In this document: positions 43,869 to 52,749 of the stretch, one piece after another
Position numbering within the stretch: position 1 is the stretch's first letter
Layout: every line of letters begins with the position of its first letter
Origin: Spirochaetales bacterium
GTDB lineage: Bacteria > Spirochaetota > Leptospiria > Leptospirales > Leptonemataceae
Assembly: GCA_024233935.1 (NCBI GenBank)
Contig: JACKOY010000002.1
Location: 408,379 to 472,378, forward strand
DNA length: 64,000 bases
Reading direction: 5' to 3'
Notes under the pieces: generated by a model
Told to the model about the DNA's origin: nothing
Databases searched by the model: none
Seen by the model: the letters and a program-made list of their open reading frames with translations, nothing else
Program-made: the position numbers and the translations under genes

Positions 43869-45068
43869 ATGTTCGTCTGGAACGACTCTTTTCCGCGCAG
43901 CACGCCTCGCCGTGACCCCTTCTTCTGTCGGGCGGGCTGCTCTGCGGTCTTGCTTTTTGCGTTTGCATGTTCCCAGGGCACTGATTCGCTTTCGTCGGGC
44001 CTCGAATTTCGCGGCGCCGCGATTGCGCATGTCCACCGCCGGGGCCTGGGATATGGCAGCGGCGTAACACCGGCGCTCTATACACATCTTAAGGGGCTGG
44101 GCTACAACAGCGTTCAACTGAATACCTTTGCCTACCAGGCACACAATCAAAGTACGGAACTTTTCTGGAACGATCCGACACTGACGCTTGAAGATCTCGC
44201 GCGCGAAATCCAGAGCGCCCACCGGGCCGGCTTTCGGGTCTTTTTGAAACCCCACATATGGGTCGGGGGCTACGACTCGGTTGCCGGCGGCCAGTGGCGC
44301 AATAACATCCATTTTGAAAACGACGACGACGCCGCGCGCTGGTTTTCGGCCTATCGGGATTTTTTGCTACCGCAGGCGCGACTTGCCGAACGGGAGGGCG
44401 TGGCGGCCTTCGCGGTGGGCACCGAGCTGGTCCAATTGACTCACCCGCGCTACGAAGCGCACTGGCGGGAATTGATTCGAGACCTGCGTTTGCTATACCA
44501 CGGCAAGCTCACGTACGCCTGCGAAGCCTGGAACGCGAAGAACGTCCCGTTCTGGGACGAGCTCGACGCCATCGGTCTGGATTTCTATTACCGGTATCCC
44601 GAGCATGGACCCGGCAGCCCGGAACCGAATCTGGACCAGCTCGCCGCCTATTACGAGGAGCTACTCCGTGCGCACTTCGATCAGGCGCGCGCTCTCCACA
44701 GGCCGCTCTGGCTTACGGAGGTTGGTTTCCCATCCCACGAAAACGCCATCCGAACGCCACATGCCTGGCCCTCGCCCGACCTTGCCGTTGATCTTGAACG
44801 GCAGAGTCTGGGGTTTCTGGCGCTGGGCCAGGCGCTCGGGATGCTCGAACAGCAATCCGGGCAGGCGCCTCAGGGCATCTGGGTCTGGAAGTATACGACG
44901 GCTCTGGATGGGTACGAACAGGACGCCTACGCCCGTGGATTCAATCTGCGAAACAAACCGGCGGAATTGGTCGTGGCCCGCATCTTTGCAGGGCTGGCCC
45001 GTTCACAGGTCTCTACTCTTCGTAACGTCAGATACGAAACGAAGAGAGAAGACTCAGAACGGCGATGA
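43869..45068 (+). CDS. Glycoside hydrolase-like lipoprotein (GH113/clan A-type TIM barrel)
   Basis: A 399-residue predicted lipoprotein. The signal segment CSAVLLFAFACSQG places the lipid Cys at about 34. The body is a (beta/alpha)8 glycosidase: strand 1 FRGAAIAHVH, the VFLKPHIWVGG strand, AVGTELVQL with the likely acid/base Glu, and PLWLTEVGFPSHEN with the likely nucleophile Glu. The pattern resembles GH113-type beta-mannanases. The substrate is unproven. ATG 43869 lies 5 bp after a hairpin that separates it from the peptidoglycan-binding gene. Confidence 0.75.
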   Translation: MFVWNDSFPRSTPRRDPFFCRAGCSAVLLFAFACSQGTDSLSSGLEFRGAAIAHVHRRGLGYGSGVTPALYTHLKGLGYNSVQLNTFAYQAHNQSTELFWNDPTLTLEDLAREIQSAHRAGFRVFLKPHIWVGGYDSVAGGQWRNNIHFENDDDAARWFSAYRDFLLPQARLAEREGVAAFAVGTELVQLTHPRYEAHWRELIRDLRLLYHGKLTYACEAWNAKNVPFWDELDAIGLDFYYRYPEHGPGSPEPNLDQLAAYYEELLRAHFDQARALHRPLWLTEVGFPSHENAIRTPHAWPSPDLAVDLERQSLGFLALGQALGMLEQQSGQAPQGIWVWKYTTALDGYEQDAYARGFNLRNKPAELVVARIFAGLARSQVSTLRNVRYETKREDSERR

Positions 45069-45462
45069 AAACACAGAGCGGACTGTAAAATCGGGTGTCG
45101 GCTTTCGCAAAGGCCGTGTCGCGAACTCGCTTGAAAAAACCTACGTAACGAAACTCACCGATCGCACGCAAGAAAAAGAGCCCGGTAACGATTCGCGCCG
45201 GCCAGAATACGCCCGTCCACTCACCGATCACGCCGCTCGCCAGCGCCAGGAAGTAAGCCGCACCGACAAAAAGCATAAGCGCCACCACGACCGTGGCTGC
45301 CCGACCCGGACTAAAGACCGGCTTACCGTCCGGCAGGGTGGGCAGCACCGTTGCGCCGAAATCGGCCTTCGCCTTCAGAGCCCAGACCAGGTGCACCAAA
45401 GCGAGCACGAGAAATATCCCGAAAACGATTCCGGGCGCGACGTTCGATTGCAAGATGTGCAC
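45028..45462 (-). CDS. DUF3995-like four-helix membrane protein
   Basis: A 144-residue integral membrane protein with four helices (about 8-28, 53-75, 80-97 and 120-138). The first carries VLALVHLVWALKAK, matching the DUF3995 pattern of a His/Trp pair in helix 1. The family's function is unknown. GTG 45462 is preferred because AAGGAG lies 9 bases upstream; the frame upstream is Cys/Arg-rich and not protein-like. Its 3' end overlaps the converging glycosidase gene by 41 bp. Confidence 0.7.
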   Translation of the reverse strand: MHILQSNVAPGIVFGIFLVLALVHLVWALKAKADFGATVLPTLPDGKPVFSPGRAATVVVALMLFVGAAYFLALASGVIGEWTGVFWPARIVTGLFFLRAIGEFRYVGFFKRVRDTAFAKADTRFYSPLCVFIAVLSLLSSFRI

Positions 45463-45635
45463 GGTGCAGTGCTCCTTTGGGGCGATTCGACAGCGCCGCC
45501 CATGCCGCAATGCGCGCTTCCAACCCCGGGCGCAAGCTTCTTCTGTGCGCAAACGGACGAACTCACAATCGCATCGCTCGAACGATCCGGTATTTCGCTT
45601 GCATGATACGTGGGCCGGGACCTTGGTTTTAGATT

Positions 45636-46109
45636 GTGCTTCGACGTATCCCACCCGCAGTTCATTTTGTGCAGGACACGTTTATTGCGGCCTTTCTGAT
45701 TCTGGCGCCGTTGTTCCTGGCTCTGGGATCAACGGCAACGCTGCTATCCACTGCGGGCGGCGTGTTTCTGGTCGTGTACAATGGGATCACGGATCGACCG
45801 GGTGCGCTCTACCCGCTCATCAGCGAAAGCATCCATCGCGTGCTGGACTATGCCGGCATCGTGTTACTGCTTATCTTACCATGGATTCTTTCAGTTTCAG
45901 ACGTTCTTTCCGGCATTTTTTCCGACACCGATCGCTGGTATTTCTTCTCAGTTGGCATTGTTGCATTTGCTCTGGCCGTATTCGTAGATTTCACACCTGA
46001 CCGTCGCGGAGGGAGCCTGAAAGCGCGTCTGCCGCGCTGGTTGGCCACGAATGTGCTCGGCTTTTTGATCTGTTTTGCTGCCCTGTCCCTGCTGCAATTG
46101 TGGCCGTGA
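45636..46109 (+). CDS. Small four-helix membrane protein
   Basis: A 157-residue membrane protein with four helices (about 15-33, 36-48/70-88, 100-120 and 135-155). It lacks a recognised domain but is reminiscent of SPW-repeat-like small membrane proteins. The GTG start at 45636 is divergent from the DUF3995-like gene. An Asp/Arg-rich loop (DFTPDRRGGSLKARL) faces the cytoplasm. Confidence 0.6.
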   Translation: MLRRIPPAVHFVQDTFIAAFLILAPLFLALGSTATLLSTAGGVFLVVYNGITDRPGALYPLISESIHRVLDYAGIVLLLILPWILSVSDVLSGIFSDTDRWYFFSVGIVAFALAVFVDFTPDRRGGSLKARLPRWLATNVLGFLICFAALSLLQLWP

Positions 46110-46223
46110 GAAACGCGGCAAAGCTTGCGGTCAGACTGCTCGAAGAACAGGCACGCGCGTGGGCAGAGCTTCGCCGGTGTCGGTCCCACAAAACAAGGCC
46201 CGGGGGCCGGCCGGGGTCCAGGG

Positions 46224-46709
46224 CTACTCGGTTATCCAGCTGAAGGGCAAGGTGCTTCCGGCATTTACGCAGCCGCCGTGCTCCTGCATGGCGGCCAGGA
46301 GTTCCGTGGTTGCGTTCACCTGCGAGGCAACGCTCAGCGAAAAAGGCTCCCAAACCATGCGATCCACACCGTTCCAGCGCAAGCCCAGGCAAAGATATAG
46401 ATCTGTTCCGCGCTCGGCCTGGATACGCAACACCCGCGTCTCTTCGAGATAACCTCCCGGCACCAGCGTATCGTGGTGCATGGTCGGTTGCAGAAGCAGT
46501 TCGTAGCTGCCGGGGGCGAGTCGGAAATCTAATTGGAAAGGATCGACCGGCACGGAGTCGATTGCGAGAATCTCTATGTTAAACCGACGCACGCGGGTCC
46601 AATCCTCCCCTGCGGCGCGGTCTACGGGATATTGCCCCGAGCGGCAACCGGCAATGGGTGCGGCCAGAATGCACAGGAGCAACGGGCGCAGAATGGTGTT
46701 AGACTTCAT
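46224..46709 (-). CDS. Unrecognised lipoprotein
   Basis: A 161-residue predicted lipoprotein. The signal LLLCILAAPIAGC has a canonical lipobox with Cys at 22. The mature region is beta-rich (FQLDFRLAPGSYELLLQPTM) and reminiscent of carboxypeptidase-like or transthyretin-like sandwiches, but no family can be assigned. It is divergent from the lipoprotein gene at 46905. Confidence 0.7.
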   Translation of the reverse strand: MKSNTILRPLLLCILAAPIAGCRSGQYPVDRAAGEDWTRVRRFNIEILAIDSVPVDPFQLDFRLAPGSYELLLQPTMHHDTLVPGGYLEETRVLRIQAERGTDLYLCLGLRWNGVDRMVWEPFSLSVASQVNATTELLAAMQEHGGCVNAGSTLPFSWITE

Positions 46710-46801
46710 TTTTGGGAATTTCAGATCGTTGAACTACGAGCCAGATTCGAAGCAACAGAACGCAGCGACGGAGCGGGGGCGTCACTTTTTTTCAATACTG
46801 C

Positions 46802-46830
46802 TTGATCTTTTTTATACATTAAGGTAGTCT
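46802..46830 (+). promoter_or_regulatory. Possible sigma-70-type promoter for the 46905 gene
   Basis: TTGATC (46802-46807) and TAGTCT (46825-46830) are separated by 17 bases in an A+T-rich patch about 75 bases upstream of ATG 46905. The -10 is a weak match. Confidence 0.3.
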
Positions 46831-46904
46831 CGGTGGCCCGGAAATTGCTGAGCCCACTGCTCGCGCTTCCACGGTGATTCGTAATTCCGATCAGGAGTTT
46901 CTCC

Positions 46905-47582
46905 ATGAAGACCTCCCGGGACCGCCTGCAATCCGGATTTCTCCCGACTATCGCTCTGACAGCCATTTTCCTCGGCTGCCAATCCATTGGGTACGATCCG
47001 TCTCGCGACGAGATGCCGTATCCAGAGACGCTCGGCGATCGGGCCGTGATCGAAATGGACGGGGAGCGAATGTTTCTATATCTCCCCGAAATTGTATGGG
47101 CATTCGACGTTCAGCTATTTGTGGAGGGCGCGCAAAGCGGGACCCATGAAGAACACTGGACGCAGCTATTCCAACAGGTGGGCACGGAGCTCGAAAAGTC
47201 CGACGTTTTCTCGCGATGGTCCTGGGGACACGTACAGGCCGAGGACATCCAGCAGGCGCGCAGTGGGAAATACGCGGTTGAGGCCGTCTACAAGATCAAC
47301 TCCGAATATTCAATCGCCGGCAGCTTTCTGGCGGCCTTTACGTTCTTTCTGATTCCGTACACTTTCTCGGAAACGGTTACCGTCGAGGCCACGCTCTACG
47401 ATCCCAACGGCACGGCCGTGCAGACCTACGAAATTGAAAACGAAGCAACGCACTACTTCGGCAGCGTTGCGCCGCTTGTCGGCTCGGCTCCGGAGGAAGA
47501 TGCGCCCCTGGCCGTTGCCACGAATCAATTGATCATGGCCATCTGGGAATCAGGTCAGCTCGAAGCCCAGGCCTGGCGCTGA
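46905..47582 (+). CDS. Unrecognised lipoprotein
   Basis: A 225-residue protein. The signal region GFLPTIALTAIFLGC gives a lipobox with Cys at 25. The mature part has acidic helices and a strong internal hydrophobic segment (IAGSFLAAFTFFLIPYTF), so it may be membrane-associated at two points. AGGAG lies 8 bases before ATG 46905. It overlaps the converging radical SAM gene by 50 bp at its 3' end. No family is recognised. Confidence 0.7.
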   Translation: MKTSRDRLQSGFLPTIALTAIFLGCQSIGYDPSRDEMPYPETLGDRAVIEMDGERMFLYLPEIVWAFDVQLFVEGAQSGTHEEHWTQLFQQVGTELEKSDVFSRWSWGHVQAEDIQQARSGKYAVEAVYKINSEYSIAGSFLAAFTFFLIPYTFSETVTVEATLYDPNGTAVQTYEIENEATHYFGSVAPLVGSAPEEDAPLAVATNQLIMAIWESGQLEAQAWR

Positions 47583-48360
47583 CCGGCCTGGGCCCCCCTC
47601 CGACGATCGCCGGTCGCCCATGCGCGTCAAAGTTTCGGGTCAGCAGGTATTCATGCCCGATGGTTCCGTCGGGAAATAGATTGATGCTTTGTAGACCGGC
47701 AACGTCAAAATTCCAGTCGGTCACTTCCATGCCATTCCAGTCATAGACCGGGTTGCCCCGGAAGTCTGCGACTGGCTCGTGTTCGGAAAGCATGGCCCAC
47801 GGAAAGTCTTCCCCGAAGAGGCGCCGCAAGACGAGGCGGCGCACGCCGATCGCCTGACAACGCTCCAGGAAACTTTCCAGCTCAGAAATGTTGTGTTGGT
47901 TTAGAATGCAGGAGACTTTCACGGGAATCTGCGCGCGCGCCATGATCGCCGCGAGATCCGGAACGACACGCGAACCCATCAGCTTTGCGTAGGTATCCGG
48001 TTCAAAAGATGGGAACGAAATGCAGGCGCGATCGTACTGATTGAAAATCTCCATGCGGTCGAGAGCGCGCACGCCGTTGGTGTGCACCGAGAAGCGGGCC
48101 CCGCTGTGCATGCCTGACCGAAACTCTGCGAGCAGACGGCCCTCGTGCCGATAGAGCTGCGGATCGCTGATGGTGCCCGTAAAAATCACGTCCCGAATTT
48201 GATGGTCGTTCACCAGGCGGACAAATTCCGCCTGGTTTTTCAGCGGATAGCGGTCGAGGTTGTTCTCGTTCACGACCGATGGCAACTGCTTACCAATACA
48301 AAACGGGCAGAAGCGATTGCAGGGCCCACTGAAAAGAACGTTGGCAAAATCAAAGCCCAT
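47533..48360 (-). CDS. Radical SAM protein, third gene of the oxidoreductase operon
   Basis: A 275-residue radical SAM enzyme. The cluster motif CNRFCPFC (residues 14-21) lies close to the N-terminus. The barrel continues with DVIFTGTISDPQLYRHEG, ARFSVHTNGV and PVKVSCILNQHNISE. There is no SPASM-type Cys-rich tail, and the end is Pro/Gly/Arg-rich. It begins 6 bp after the HemW-like gene. The substrate is unknown; the small size and motif resemble generic radical SAM/MoaA-type proteins. Confidence 0.85.
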   Translation of the reverse strand: MGFDFANVLFSGPCNRFCPFCIGKQLPSVVNENNLDRYPLKNQAEFVRLVNDHQIRDVIFTGTISDPQLYRHEGRLLAEFRSGMHSGARFSVHTNGVRALDRMEIFNQYDRACISFPSFEPDTYAKLMGSRVVPDLAAIMARAQIPVKVSCILNQHNISELESFLERCQAIGVRRLVLRRLFGEDFPWAMLSEHEPVADFRGNPVYDWNGMEVTDWNFDVAGLQSINLFPDGTIGHEYLLTRNFDAHGRPAIVGGGPRPVSARPGLRADLIPRWP

Positions 48361-48366
48361 GGCGAT

Positions 48367-49824
48367 CTAACGCGCGTCCCCCGCTACCGCCAGTGCCAGA
48401 CGCCGATTGCGCTTCAGGTCGGTGCCTGAATCCGACCTTCGATCCAGAAGATATTTCTGAACCGAAGGCGCGTAAAAAAGGGCGATCACGCCGTTGTAGA
48501 GCCTGGCGCCACGTTCGGTCAGACTCAGAAACTCACCGGATTCCTGCATGAGGCCATTCTCGAGCACAAATGCGCGTTCGGCCGCAAAGGCGTCGCCCAG
48601 GCTGACGCCGAATTTCTCTTCAAAGCTCGGCAAATGAATTTCACCGAAGTAGAAGCTGACCGCAATCATCTTGGCCATCATGTGTTCGAGGGGCAGGACA
48701 TACTGATCCTGAATGGGCAGGCGCTTCTCCATAATGGCGCGACGATAGGGCGGGATGGTTTTTCCCGCCGCCCCCGAATTATAGGCAATGCTGTGATTGG
48801 AAAGACTCTGCGCGCCGAGGCCAAAACCCAGGTAGGGCAGTCCCCGTACCACCCGGTTTTCGATATAGTGACTGGTGCCGCTTGAGCCGGGCATCTTCGT
48901 AAATGTATTCTTGCCCGGATTGGCCTGAAAGCCCGCCTGCAGCAGAAGCGATTTGGCAAGCGCCGCCTGCTTGAGCACCGAAGTGCGCCGCACCTGGTGG
49001 GCCTGGTCCGAGATTCGGGTAAGCTTGTAGCGCATACGATACAGTGTGATGGCTTCGGGCTCCAGGGCGATCACATGTTCCAGAGTAGCCTGCAGGCTTT
49101 CCAGACTCTGGCCGGCAAATCCGTACATGACATCGATGTTCATGTTTTCAAAGCCGGCCGCACGGATGTGATCCACCGCGCGACGATGAAATTCGATGCC
49201 GTTTGTGTCACGGTTCAGCATACGCAGAAGATCGGGTTGGGTCACCTGCACACCCATGCTGATCCGTCGAATGCCGGCTCGATACAGGTCGCGAATCTTC
49301 TGCGGTTCCTCCGAAGCGATGCGCGGAGTCGTTTCGATGCTGATCTCGAGTCCCGCAGGCAGAGCAAAAGCGCGCCCCACCCGATCGATCAAATCCGAAA
49401 TCAAATCGGCCGACACAAAAGTCGGCGTGCCACCGCCGATGTCGAAGCCGCGTATTTTGTAGTGCCGCGTGTCCAGCAGCTTCGCATAGAGTTCCAGCTC
49501 GCGACCCAGTAAGTCCATGTAGTCACGGGTTTGGTCCAGTTCCAGCTTTCCCACGACCGTATATTCGCAGTAGTAGCAACGTTTCTCACAAAAGGGAATG
49601 TGCGCGTAGAGATTCAGTTCTTTCAAGTCGCCGTACGATTCCGCCACTGCGATCGGGATCCGGTCGCGGGCCACACGATAGCTGCGCCAGGTTTTTTCGT
49701 GCGCGATGGGATAGGCGGTATTGGCGATGTGATGATTGCGAAGCCCGGCACGAAACACAGCCAGCGGATCGTAGCGCTGCGAATCGTGCTCGTCGGCGGG
49801 CACCCAGATTTTTGTGGGCTGCAT
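48367..49824 (-). CDS. HemW/HemN-like radical SAM protein
   Basis: A 485-residue enzyme of the coproporphyrinogen-dehydrogenase-like radical SAM group. An N-terminal extension of about 65 residues precedes LYAHIPFCEKRCYYCEYTVV with the CxxxCxxC cluster site. FDIGGGTPTFVSADL and ISMGVQVTQPDLLRMLNRD are family landmarks, and the C-terminal HemN domain is present. The fourth Cys of true HemN is absent (Glu follows), which argues for a HemW-like or novel role. ATG 49824 overlaps the stop of the upstream oxidoreductase (TAATG). Confidence 0.88.
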   Translation of the reverse strand: MQPTKIWVPADEHDSQRYDPLAVFRAGLRNHHIANTAYPIAHEKTWRSYRVARDRIPIAVAESYGDLKELNLYAHIPFCEKRCYYCEYTVVGKLELDQTRDYMDLLGRELELYAKLLDTRHYKIRGFDIGGGTPTFVSADLISDLIDRVGRAFALPAGLEISIETTPRIASEEPQKIRDLYRAGIRRISMGVQVTQPDLLRMLNRDTNGIEFHRRAVDHIRAAGFENMNIDVMYGFAGQSLESLQATLEHVIALEPEAITLYRMRYKLTRISDQAHQVRRTSVLKQAALAKSLLLQAGFQANPGKNTFTKMPGSSGTSHYIENRVVRGLPYLGFGLGAQSLSNHSIAYNSGAAGKTIPPYRRAIMEKRLPIQDQYVLPLEHMMAKMIAVSFYFGEIHLPSFEEKFGVSLGDAFAAERAFVLENGLMQESGEFLSLTERGARLYNGVIALFYAPSVQKYLLDRRSDSGTDLKRNRRLALAVAGDAR

Positions 49825-51446
49825 TAAGAGACCGCCCTTGCCGTCATTGCCAGCAGGCGCGTGCCACCTTCCAGATACCGACACTGCTGGTTGTTCTGGC
49901 GTCGGCCGGAAACCAGACGCGCCGCCAGAAGGGCCCGCCGGCCTTCCTCGCTGATAAAAAGCAGGCTTTTGTCGGTCGGGAGTTCGTCAATGCGGGCCCG
50001 CAGATTTTCGAGCGGGATCTCTTGATCACTCTCGATCAATGGCGTCGCACTCACGTCCACCCGCCAGTATTCGGTGCCTTTCAAAAACTCTTCGGCCGAT
50101 AGCGGTGTCGCCCGTCCGTCCCTTGCCAGCAGAGTGACGGTGGCTGCAATATTCAAGGGGTCCCGGGCCGGTTCGAGCGCCGGAGTGTACGAGAGATCCA
50201 GGCCGGCCAGTGCGCTGGCATTCAGACCTCCGGCGATGGCGGCCGACGCCGCATCGATGCGTTTGTCGACCCCGCTCTTGCCCCAGGCCTCGACACCCAG
50301 AAGGGCGCCCGATTCGTGGCTCAAGAGCGACAGAAGCAGGGAATCTGAATTTCCGACAAAACGATCGGTCGCAGGGGCAAACACGGTCGCGATCCGCAGA
50401 CGATCTCCGTACTGACGCCGGGCAAGTTCCAGAGGCAGCCCGGTCTGACCGTAGGTGTGATCCATGATTTGCAGGAGCATGCTTCCCGAGGCCGGCGGCA
50501 TCTGGAACTCGGCGCCGGCGGCGTTTGCGCCGGCGACCTGAGCGGTACGATCGGCCAGGCTCGCCTGAGGGATCCAGGACCAGTCCATGCCGTGTTGTCG
50601 GCGCACAGAAACGCAAACACCGCAGGCAAACACGTCGGGCAGGCTTGTGCGGCAGCGGGAGTCGACCGCAATGGTCCCGTCGCGCAAGAGATGCGCCCCG
50701 GCCTGACGCAGCAGTTCGGTGCGCGGCGAAAGACCGATCGCGGCCACGACCAGATCGCACTCCAGGCGGCGACCATCTTCGAGCCGAACCGCACTGATAA
50801 GACCGGCGTCCTTTTCAAAGCCTTCGTTTTGCACACCTGTGACAACGGTGGCCTTCTTTTCCAGAAGCTCGCGCAAGGCCCCCCCGATGGCGCTGCCGGC
50901 CCGTGGAAGCAACTGCGGCTGGCGTTCGAGGATGCTCACTTCGGCGCCGCGCTCAATCAGAGCGCCGGCTGCTTCGAGCCCCAGAGGTCCGGCCCCGAGC
51001 ACCACGACGCGCTTGCCACGCTCCAATGCGTTCTCGATCGCTTTCAGGTCTTCGAGATTTCGAAAGCAACACAGGTTCGTAGCCTCTTCCGGCTGAATCG
51101 AGGCCGCTCCGAGAGCGTATACCAGAGCGTCGTAGGCAATCTCTTCGCTTTTTGTGCCGGTGCGGATGGTGAGCCTTTTTTCCCGGGCCTGAATGGCGTC
51201 CACGGCGGTCTCGGTACGCACCTCGACACCGAAGTTTTGTTCGAGGTACAGAGGCCCCTCAGAGTCGAGAGCGGCACGCGAGCCGACCCGCCCGCTCAGA
51301 TAAAGGCCCAGGCCGCAGGCTGCGTAGCTGACATTCTTATTGCGCTCAATCAAGATGATGCGCGCCTCTTCGTCGATTTCGCGCGCGCGTGCAGCTGCGG
51401 CAGGGCCGCTCACGGCGCCACCGAGTACCACAATTGTTTTGGACAT
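49824..51446 (-). CDS. CoA-disulfide reductase-like flavoprotein with degenerate rhodanese domain
   Basis: A 540-residue NAD(P)/FAD oxidoreductase. FAD loop VLGGAVSGPAAAARAR, redox Cys44 (VSYAACGLGLYL), NAD loop VVVLGAGPLGLEAAGAL and dimerisation segment LDLSYTPALEPARDPLNIAA follow the CoA-disulfide reductase/NADH oxidase order. The C-terminal 95 or so residues resemble the rhodanese domain of CoADR-RHD fusions (IPLENLRARIDELP, then LEGGTRLL), but the active Cys is Ser (LFISEEGRRA). GGGAG lies 7 bases before ATG 51446. It heads a three-gene unit with two radical SAM genes. Confidence 0.88.
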   Translation of the reverse strand: MSKTIVVLGGAVSGPAAAARAREIDEEARIILIERNKNVSYAACGLGLYLSGRVGSRAALDSEGPLYLEQNFGVEVRTETAVDAIQAREKRLTIRTGTKSEEIAYDALVYALGAASIQPEEATNLCCFRNLEDLKAIENALERGKRVVVLGAGPLGLEAAGALIERGAEVSILERQPQLLPRAGSAIGGALRELLEKKATVVTGVQNEGFEKDAGLISAVRLEDGRRLECDLVVAAIGLSPRTELLRQAGAHLLRDGTIAVDSRCRTSLPDVFACGVCVSVRRQHGMDWSWIPQASLADRTAQVAGANAAGAEFQMPPASGSMLLQIMDHTYGQTGLPLELARRQYGDRLRIATVFAPATDRFVGNSDSLLLSLLSHESGALLGVEAWGKSGVDKRIDAASAAIAGGLNASALAGLDLSYTPALEPARDPLNIAATVTLLARDGRATPLSAEEFLKGTEYWRVDVSATPLIESDQEIPLENLRARIDELPTDKSLLFISEEGRRALLAARLVSGRRQNNQQCRYLEGGTRLLAMTARAVS

Positions 51447-51586
51447 GAAAGAACTCCCGATTTCGCCGCCCCGACGGCGCGGTCAGAATATGGGGCGCTT
51501 GTTTTTGCTGGCAAGCAAAGCGACGCCGTCCGTGGCGCTCAACGTCCCGCTACTGCGCAGACGGCCCTACCAGGACGCTGCGGGCC

Positions 51587-52093
51587 TCACGAAACCGACG
51601 TCCCGCGATCCTGAGCGGCTTCCAGTGCTGCCGCCGCATCGATCGCCTTGTAGCTCCCATAGATGAGCACAAAAAAGAACGCGTGCAACCCCAGCGCGAC
51701 CCAGTCGCGAAGCATGCCGCAGGCCAGCGTATCGCCAGCGTACAGGATCAGGCCCGTAACGTAGGCGGCCTTGTTGCGGCGGGAGGCAAACCAGCCCAGG
51801 ACCGAGAACAAAATACCCATGCCTACAAACTGCACGAGCGGATCTACCAGGACCGGTGGCGCGTCCGGCTGCGCCCAGAGGGCCGGAAAGACGACGCCGA
51901 CGGGAAAGAACAAATCCACTTCCGCGAACGCCAGACCGAGATTCACGATCGTAATGACGCCAATAAACAGGATCTCATAGCCGCCGCGCCGGCTCGCCGT
52001 TCTGTAGCGGAATAGTTTTTCCTGGCTCGCTTCTGAGTGCCGCGGCGAATTCACTTCGGTCGTCGCCCGGTATGGGTTTTCGGGTTGCTCCAT
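51587..52093 (-). CDS. Small four-helix membrane protein
   Basis: A 168-residue membrane protein of unknown family. An N-terminal soluble stretch (about 1-38) precedes four helices (about 42-62, 64-76, 87-105 and 112-150). Arg-rich loops (FASRRNKAAYV) suggest cytoplasmic faces. It starts at ATG 52093. The upstream and downstream genes are not obviously related. Confidence 0.6.
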   Translation of the reverse strand: MEQPENPYRATTEVNSPRHSEASQEKLFRYRTASRRGGYEILFIGVITIVNLGLAFAEVDLFFPVGVVFPALWAQPDAPPVLVDPLVQFVGMGILFSVLGWFASRRNKAAYVTGLILYAGDTLACGMLRDWVALGLHAFFFVLIYGSYKAIDAAAALEAAQDRGTSVS

Positions 52094-52152
52094 GGACTAC
52101 TCAGATCGGCTTGCAGACGAGTGCCAACCCCTTTCTGTGGCCCGGCGAGGCC

Positions 52153-52614
52153 TTACTCGGGCGCGCTTTGCGGTGTCAGAATCCAGCGGCCCTGCTCGTT
52201 GGCGCGAAGCAGGCGATGAAAACCGGGATGCGGGCCGCGCCAGCCCGGGCGGAGTTCATTGGACGCGATGCGCCGCCAGGACAGTCCCTGGTGAAAGGAG
52301 TCCAGCGCGCCAGTGGGTCCGGCCGGCTCTACGGCGGTCAGAGCGCCCTCCGAATCAAAATAAGCCAGGCCCAGAAGGTGTTGTTCGTTGATGTAGTCGT
52401 ACACTTCGACAAATTTCAGCGGAGTTAGCCGGCCGGGCTCGAGTGCGCTCCCGTTTTCGGCTTCGTAGTAGCCGACCATCACGATTGCGCGATTCCACTC
52501 CGCCGGCCAGGTTACGGCCGGCCCGGCATGCAGAGCCTGTGAAAGGCAAACCAGCAAAGGCACAAAGGTGCGTAACAACGCGCGAAGAGTTATGCCCCGG
52601 CGACCTGAATTCAC
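52153..52614 (-). CDS. Small exported protein, unrecognised
   Basis: A 153-residue protein with a signal peptide (LRTFVPLLVCLSQALHAG) and a beta-rich mature part (AIVMVGYYEAENGSALEPGR). It ends in a Trp/Pro region. The start is GTG 52614. No family is recognised. It is divergent from the exported-protein gene at 52750. Confidence 0.6.
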   Translation of the reverse strand: MNSGRRGITLRALLRTFVPLLVCLSQALHAGPAVTWPAEWNRAIVMVGYYEAENGSALEPGRLTPLKFVEVYDYINEQHLLGLAYFDSEGALTAVEPAGPTGALDSFHQGLSWRRIASNELRPGWRGPHPGFHRLLRANEQGRWILTPQSAPE

Positions 52615-52749
52615 GGCTCTCGGACTGCAATCTCCGAGCCCCGGTTCGCAAAAAAAGCAACATCGTGAGTCCAGATCCGTCGAACGAGCAAGCCCGCAAC
52701 CGGCCAGCAGGCGTCAAGTCCTGCCGATAGCCGCCGAAAATCAAAACAC

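Noticed and set aside
47533..51446. Assigning the radical SAM trio to heme biosynthesis
   Set aside because: The HemN-like member lacks the fourth HemN Cys and no other heme gene is present, so a heme role is not supported.
50457..51614. A 385-codon open frame antisense to the CoA-disulfide-reductase-like gene
   Set aside because: It is a shadow of a well-supported flavoprotein in a G+C-rich region.
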